From: Gammaproteobacteria bacterium | Lineage (GTDB): Bacteria; Pseudomonadota; Gammaproteobacteria; DSM-16500 | Length of the DNA stretch: 7,769 nt | Reading direction: 5' to 3' | NCBI GenBank assembly: GCA_004322325.1 | Contig: SCTP01000019.1 | Coordinates: forward strand, 1-7,769 | Part shown: positions 4,506 to 7,769 of the stretch, in pieces | Position numbering within the stretch: position 1 is the first letter of the stretch | Layout: every line of letters starts with the position of its first letter | Notes under the pieces: generated by a model | Databases searched by the model: none | The model's input: the letters and a program-made list of their open reading frames with translations, nothing else | Told to the model about the DNA's origin: nothing | Position numbers and translations under genes: made by a program

Positions 4506-6014
4506 TTAGTACGCCTTCGCAAAAATCACCTGTTGTGGGCTATGTTCGCCTGTAAAGATACATTTCCCCGCCATTCCCGCTTCTGTAAACGGAATACACC
4601 GAATCGTGACCCCTAATTCTTGCTTCATCTTCGCCTCAATCGCTGGATCACCATTCCAGTGCGCTAATGCAAAGCCACCGCCTTCACCTTGGAAGAATTC
4701 CTGAAACTCCTTCCAGGTTGTGACAGTCACCGTATTTTCTTTCTGAAAATTCTGAGCACGTAACAGCAGATGCGCTTGTATATCATCTAATTCCGCTATA
4801 ATCGTGGCGATAAATTCCGCACGCGATATCATTTTGCGATCTTTATAATCTCGATCGCGTCGACCCATGAATACACTATCTGCCGCATATTCTTTCTTGC
4901 CGACTTCAATGCGTACGGGAATACCTTTTTTCACCCAGCCCCAGTTTTTTTCACCACCCGGTATCGCTCGTGCATCAATTTCAACGCCTAAGCGGCGATC
5001 GTGATAATGCAGTTTTCGTAATTCATCAGCTAATTGTTGGCAATAAGCCATAATCGTCACGCGGTCTTCTTCTTGATGAATCACGGGTAAAATCACCACA
5101 TGCGCAGGCGCAATTTTCGGCGGTAACACCAAACCATTATCATCACTGTGCGTCATGATCAAACCGCCGACTAATCGTGTCGATACACCCCACGATGTCG
5201 TCCAAGCAAATTCTTCTTTTCCTTCCGCACTTAAATACTTAATATTAAACCCGCGCGAAAAATGTTGACCTAAAAAGTGCGACGTCCCCGCTTGTAATGC
5301 TTTTCTATCTTGCATCATCGCTTCGATCGTGTACGTATTCATCGCGCCTGGAAAACGCTCGCTCGGTGTTTTTTCGCCTTTAATGACGGGCATCGCTAAA
5401 TATTCTTCCGCAAATTGCGCATACACATCCAGCATGGTGAGAGATTCTTGCATCGCTTCATCGGCTGTTGCATGTGCCGTATGCCCTTCTTGCCAGAGAA
5501 ATTCCGTCGTGCGCAAGAAAAGCCGCGTGCGCATTTCCCAGCGCACAATGTTCGCCCATTGATTCACTAGCAAAGGCAAATCACGATAAGACTGGACCCA
5601 GCGTGAAAACGCATCGCCAATAATCGCTTCAGAAGTGGGGCGAATAATGTAAGGCTCTTCCAACGGGCTAGCTGGAACCAATTTACCCTCCGCATCTTTT
5701 GCTAAACGATGATGTGTCACCACCGCACATTCTTTCGCAAAACCTTCAATATGCTCTGCTTCTTTCTGCATGAAGCTGAGTGGGATGAGTAAAGGAAAAT
5801 AAAGATTTTTATGACCAGTCGCTTTAATGTCATCATCCAGGACACGCTGCATATTTTCCCAAATCGCATAACCCCACGGTTTGATAATCATGCAGCCGCG
5901 TACCGGTGACACTTCTGCTAAATCCGCTGCTTTAATAATTTGCTGATACCATTCGGGATAATTTTCTTCTCGCGTTGGCGTAATGGCTGTTTTGATCGTT
6001 TTATTTGATTGCAT
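4506..6014 (-). CDS. proS: Prolyl-tRNA synthetase, archaeal/eukaryotic-type (ProS type 3)
   Basis: A 502-residue class IIa prolyl-tRNA synthetase, which charges tRNA-Pro with proline. It has the architecture of the archaeal/eukaryotic and Thermus-type enzymes: no ~180-residue editing insertion, and an extra C-terminal domain ending in AKAY. Visible parts are motif 1 around SPVRGCMIIKPWG (36-48), the proline-binding RPTSE (125-129), motif 2 RWEMRTRLFLRT and EFLWQEGHTAHAT (158-183), motif 3 with R280 and GLVLPP (294-299), an anticodon-binding domain from about 303 to 400, and the C-terminal domain. In Thermus ProRS four cysteines there bind zinc; here aligned positions read HWNGDPAIE and CIFTGE, keeping only one cysteine, so zinc binding is probably lost. 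The gene starts 14 nt inside bcp (ATG at 6014), with GGAG 10 nt upstream, so the two are cotranscribed and probably coupled. Most gammaproteobacteria carry the longer bacterial-type ProRS, making this form a sign of gene replacement. Confidence 0.96.
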   Translation of the reverse strand: MQSNKTIKTAITPTREENYPEWYQQIIKAADLAEVSPVRGCMIIKPWGYAIWENMQRVLDDDIKATGHKNLYFPLLIPLSFMQKEAEHIEGFAKECAVVTHHRLAKDAEGKLVPASPLEEPYIIRPTSEAIIGDAFSRWVQSYRDLPLLVNQWANIVRWEMRTRLFLRTTEFLWQEGHTAHATADEAMQESLTMLDVYAQFAEEYLAMPVIKGEKTPSERFPGAMNTYTIEAMMQDRKALQAGTSHFLGQHFSRGFNIKYLSAEGKEEFAWTTSWGVSTRLVGGLIMTHSDDNGLVLPPKIAPAHVVILPVIHQEEDRVTIMAYCQQLADELRKLHYHDRRLGVEIDARAIPGGEKNWGWVKKGIPVRIEVGKKEYAADSVFMGRRDRDYKDRKMISRAEFIATIIAELDDIQAHLLLRAQNFQKENTVTVTTWKEFQEFFQGEGGGFALAHWNGDPAIEAKMKQELGVTIRCIPFTEAGMAGKCIFTGEHSPQQVIFAKAY

Positions 6015-6459
6015 TTAATACTTGCTCCACATGACCCGGTACTTTCACGCCGCGCCAAATGGCACGGAGAATACCTTGTTCATCGATTAAAAAAGTTGAA
6101 CGTTGAATAGCTAAAAACGTTTTGCCAAACATACTTTTTTTATTCATGACACCATACGCAAGACAGACTTCTGCTTGGCTATCCACTAACAGAGAAAAAG
6201 GCAGAGAATATTTTTCTCTAAATTTAGTGTGTGTCTTAGGGCTATCTTTGGATATCCCTAATATTTCGACATGTTGTTGTTGAAAAGTAGGAAATTGGTC
6301 ACGAAAATCACAGGCTTCTTTGGTGCAGCCAGGGGTGTCATCTTTAGGGTAAAAATAAAGCACGATTTTTTTACCACGTAGTTTACTTAAGGTAATCGGC
6401 TCGGCTTGCTCATTTAATAAAGTAAAATCGGGTGCTTGATCACCAATTGCTAAACTCAT
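6001..6459 (-). CDS. bcp: Thiol peroxidase, Bcp/PrxQ-type peroxiredoxin
   Basis: A 152-residue cytoplasmic peroxiredoxin that reduces hydrogen peroxide and organic hydroperoxides, re-reduced by thioredoxin. The thioredoxin fold begins with the family pattern GDQAPDFTL (6-14). The active-site segment YPKDDTPGCTKEACDF carries peroxidatic C45 and, five residues later, resolving C50, the atypical 2-Cys spacing of E. coli Bcp. The conserved arginine is in IQRSTFLID near 118-126. Length matches the family (about 150-156). The ATG at 6459 has only a weak GAG about 8 nt upstream. A sigma70-type promoter lies directly before it at 6490-6518. bcp is the first gene of an operon with proS; the pairing has no obvious metabolic logic beyond shared expression. 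Confidence 0.96.
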   Translation of the reverse strand: MSLAIGDQAPDFTLLNEQAEPITLSKLRGKKIVLYFYPKDDTPGCTKEACDFRDQFPTFQQQHVEILGISKDSPKTHTKFREKYSLPFSLLVDSQAEVCLAYGVMNKKSMFGKTFLAIQRSTFLIDEQGILRAIWRGVKVPGHVEQVLNAIK

Positions 6460-6489
6460 GGAAGTATCTCGATTAATTTGGATCGAAGA

Positions 6490-6518
6490 AGGATAGCATT
6501 AAGATAAAAAACTGTCAT
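6490..6518 (-). promoter_or_regulatory. Sigma70-type promoter of bcp-proS
   Basis: On the minus strand ATGACA (-35, 6518-6513, 5/6 matches) is followed after exactly 17 nt by TATCCT (-10, 6495-6490, 4/6), with TGC just before it giving an extended -10. Transcription would start near 6483, leaving a leader of about 24 nt before the bcp ATG at 6459. The -35 lies inside the terminator hairpin of the upstream gene. Confidence 0.6.
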
Positions 6519-6548
6519 TCCTGTTGGTGCAGGAGATAACAGTTTTTT
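6506..6548 (-). terminator. Bidirectional intrinsic terminator after the OsmB-like gene
   Basis: AAAAAACTGT (6506-6515) is inverted perfectly as ACAGTTTTTT (6539-6548), and a second inner stem CCTG (6520-6523)/CAGG (6530-6533) closes a 6-nt loop. On the minus strand the stem begins 13 nt after the OsmB-like stop and ends in six U residues; the symmetrical A and T runs would allow termination in either direction. It isolates the lipoprotein gene from bcp-proS. Confidence 0.8.
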
Positions 6549-6561
6549 AGGTTAGCGATGA

Positions 6562-6762
6562 TTAATTAACAGCTGCTCTACCTAATAAGCCGCCGCCGAC
6601 TGCACCCGCTACTGTTCCCAGTGTGCTGCCGCCCGTAATGGCGTTTCCGACCACCCCGCCTGCGGCTGCGCCGCCAACAGTGGCCATGTCTCTATTCGTA
6701 CAGGCAACCAGGGATAATGCGATGAGTATGGTAGCGAAAGATGTTGTAATCACTCTTTTCAT
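6562..6762 (-). CDS. OsmB-like glycine-zipper lipoprotein
   Basis: A 66-residue small lipoprotein. Residues 1-20 are a signal peptide (K2, R3, then hydrophobic ITTSFATILIALSLV) ending in a lipobox L18-V19-A20-C21; C21 would be lipidated and the mature protein would be 46 residues. T22-N23-R24-D25 follow C21; as residue +2 is Thr rather than Asp, outer-membrane sorting is expected. The rest is a glycine-zipper segment, TVGGAAAGGVVGNAITGG and GSTLGTVAGAVGGGLLG, that can form a tight transmembrane or oligomeric helical hairpin. The GSTLGT plus glycine pattern resembles E. coli OsmB, an osmotically and stationary-phase induced lipoprotein; whether it shares that role is inference. The ATG at 6762 has GAGGG 7 nt upstream. 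The gene is monocistronic, with a hairpin terminator after it and its own probable promoter before it. Confidence 0.85.
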   Translation of the reverse strand: MKRVITTSFATILIALSLVACTNRDMATVGGAAAGGVVGNAITGGSTLGTVAGAVGGGLLGRAAVN

Positions 6763-6798
6763 GATGAGACCCTCTCTCTAGTGTGTGTCCTAATTCTT

Positions 6799-6807
6799 AT
6801 TTTAACA
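6799..6807 (-). promoter_or_regulatory. Possible extended -10 promoter of the OsmB-like gene
   Basis: TGT-TAAAAT on the minus strand gives an extended -10 (5/6 matches to TATAAT), about 37 nt before the ATG at 6762. There is no good -35: that region is C-rich because of a G-tract on the plus strand. A weak -35 is compatible with sigma-S control, as for E. coli osmB, but this is not shown. Confidence 0.35.
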
Positions 6808-6827
6808 GGTGAGGGGGTTGGAGGGGG
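6808..6827 (+). other. G-rich tract with two-tetrad quadruplex potential
   Basis: The plus strand carries four G-runs (GG, GGGGG, GG, GGGGG) separated by 3, 2 and 1 nt, so a two-layer quadruplex is possible. It lies in the -35 region of the putative OsmB-like promoter, between that promoter's -10 and the rlmJ stop codon. Confidence 0.35.
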
Positions 6828-6843
6828 CAAATAAGTTTTTTCA

Positions 6844-7692
6844 TTATTTCAATAAGTAAGCTTTATAGCCACCTTGTTGATCGATAGCCAACGTTTTCCA
6901 TAACCACGACAACACTGGCTGCATGGTTTGTTCAAACTGCCATGGCGGGTTGATAATGGCCATACCACAGCCATTTAAGTGGCTGGGAAGGTCAGGGTAG
7001 ATGGTTAATTCTATTATCAAAATAGGCTGGGATAACGTTTGCCGAATGGAACGATAAAACCGCTCGACCTGACGTTTCTCTTTGATGGGATACCAAATGC
7101 CATAAATACCCGTTTCCCATCGTTTTAACGCGATAGGCAAGCTTTTGGCGATGCGGCTGAATTCATCGGGGTCTTCATAGGGCGGGTCAATCAATACCAA
7201 GCCTCGACGTTCGTGGGGCGGTAAAAAGGCTTTTAATCCTAGAAAGCCATCCAAATGATGGATGGCGACTTGGGTATCGCCTGCAAACGTGTTTTTTAAT
7301 TCTCGGCAATCTTCCGGCTGCAATTCACAAGCAATGATACGGTCATGTGGACGGGCAAAATGGCGGGCGATCATCGGGGAGCCGGGGTAGTAATGCAGAG
7401 CAGCATAGTTAGCGCTCGATAAGCGATTATTAATGTGATGCACGCATTCAAGATAACGTTGCACTAAGGCAGGTACATGCTCAGCGTGAATAATTTTTTC
7501 GATACCACCAACGTATTCTTTTGTTTTGGTGGCGGATGCCGAGAGTAAGTCATAGTAACCCGTGCCAGCATGGGTATCGATATAGCAGAAAGGGGTTTCT
7601 TTGCGGAAAAGAGACGAGATTAAGGCAATTAACGTGACATGCTTCACTACATCCATAAAATTTCCTGCATGATACACGTGGCGATAATTCAT
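6844..7692 (-). CDS. rlmJ: 23S rRNA (adenine-2030-N6)-methyltransferase RlmJ
   Basis: A 282-residue SAM-dependent methyltransferase that makes N6-methyladenosine at position 2030 of 23S rRNA; E. coli RlmJ has 280 residues. It shows the family's N-terminal signature MNYRHVYHAGNFMDVVKH (1-18), the SAM-binding DTHAGTGYYDL (39-49), YYPGSPMIA (101-109), an acidic strand end E123 in ACELQP, the catalytic DPPY (169-172) after GLVLI, GIYGIWYPIK, and a late INPPW block. The ATG at 7692 is chosen over in-frame starts further up (ATG 7755, TTG 7764) because the family begins M-x-Y-R-H exactly there; GGGA lies 8 nt before it. It starts 4 nt after the stop of a probable upstream gene, suggesting an operon. 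Complete and normal in every visible motif. No clear terminator follows its stop at 6844. Confidence 0.96.
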   Translation of the reverse strand: MNYRHVYHAGNFMDVVKHVTLIALISSLFRKETPFCYIDTHAGTGYYDLLSASATKTKEYVGGIEKIIHAEHVPALVQRYLECVHHINNRLSSANYAALHYYPGSPMIARHFARPHDRIIACELQPEDCRELKNTFAGDTQVAIHHLDGFLGLKAFLPPHERRGLVLIDPPYEDPDEFSRIAKSLPIALKRWETGIYGIWYPIKEKRQVERFYRSIRQTLSQPILIIELTIYPDLPSHLNGCGMAIINPPWQFEQTMQPVLSWLWKTLAIDQQGGYKAYLLK

Positions 7693-7696
7693 TGCG

Positions 7697-7769
7697 TTAA
7701 TCCCACAGGGGGTAATGTTCGAGCGTGATGTCTTCGCCGAAAAATAATCTCGCATTCCCAGCAAAGGAG
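7697..7769 (-). CDS. 3' end of an unidentified upstream gene
   Basis: A minus-strand frame open from the window edge gives 23 residues ending LFFGEDITLEHYPLWD, then TAA, 4 nt before the rlmJ ATG. Its residue mix looks protein-like and the spacing is operon-like, but the piece is too short to identify. A competing frame, arginine-rich, ends in TGA overlapping the rlmJ ATG and looks less natural. Confidence 0.4.
   Translation of the reverse strand, partial: SFAGNARLFFGEDITLEHYPLWD

Noticed and set aside
5329..5562. Plus-strand open frame of 77 codons within proS
   Set aside because: Antisense to motif 2 and neighbouring conserved ProRS sequence; no start signal or recognisable protein features.
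6828..6860. Possible rlmJ terminator
   Set aside because: The two AATAAGT copies are direct, not inverted, and no stem followed by a U-run is present on the minus strand.
7693..7764. N-terminal extension of RlmJ to the TTG at 7764 or ATG at 7755
   Set aside because: The family's N-terminus begins exactly at the ATG at 7692, and the extension overlaps the likely tail of an upstream gene.
1..7769. CRISPR array, tRNA or rRNA genes, complete insertion sequence
   Set aside because: No regularly spaced repeats, no cloverleaf or rRNA-like sequence, and no transposase-like reading frame were seen.

Overview
The window looks like chromosomal DNA of a gammaproteobacterium, most plausibly a host-associated or amoeba-associated one (Legionella/Coxiella-like). 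The evidence is an RlmJ-type 23S rRNA methyltransferase (a family best known from gammaproteobacteria), a Bcp peroxiredoxin, an OsmB-like lipoprotein, and genes of eukaryotic flavour: a tyrosine-kinase-like (TKL) protein kinase, an animal/plant-type class I aldolase and a prolyl-tRNA synthetase of the archaeal/eukaryotic architecture. The taxonomic call is inference; no rRNA or other decisive marker is present.

Layout: only the first gene, the 3' part of a B12-dependent ribonucleotide reductase (1-1241), is on the plus strand. Everything else is on the minus strand. Reading the minus strand from the right: the 3' tail of an unidentified gene (7769-7697), rlmJ (7692-6844), an OsmB-like lipoprotein (6762-6562), a bidirectional hairpin terminator (6548-6506) that overlaps a good sigma70-type promoter (6518-6490), then bcp (6459-6001) and proS (6014-4506) overlapping as one operon. 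A 138-bp palindromic MITE-like element (4313-4450) lies between proS and a DUF29 gene (4287-3841). Then come class I fructose-bisphosphate aldolase (3752-2712), a second short palindromic repeat (2667-2698), and a three-gene cassette: Phd/YefM antitoxin (2632-2375), RelE/ParE toxin (2370-2122) and a eukaryotic-like kinase (2125-1247) that ends 5 nt from the convergent reductase gene.

The housekeeping genes supply deoxynucleotides, charge tRNA-Pro, modify 23S rRNA, detoxify peroxides and run central carbon flux. The accessory part is the antitoxin-toxin-kinase cassette, the DUF29 gene and the two repeats. In hand counts of single 60-base lines, the kinase (17/60 and 20/60 G+C) and DUF29 (18/60) are much AT-richer than the aldolase (32/60), which fits later acquisition. 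The observation most worth following is the kinase: its start codon overlaps the stop of a toxin gene that lacks the usual C-terminal end, it is a non-RD TKL-like kinase, and its C-terminus is rich in glutamate in the manner of Dot/Icm substrates. No gene-free stretch exceeds 300 bases; the longest gap (4288-4505) is mostly the palindromic element.
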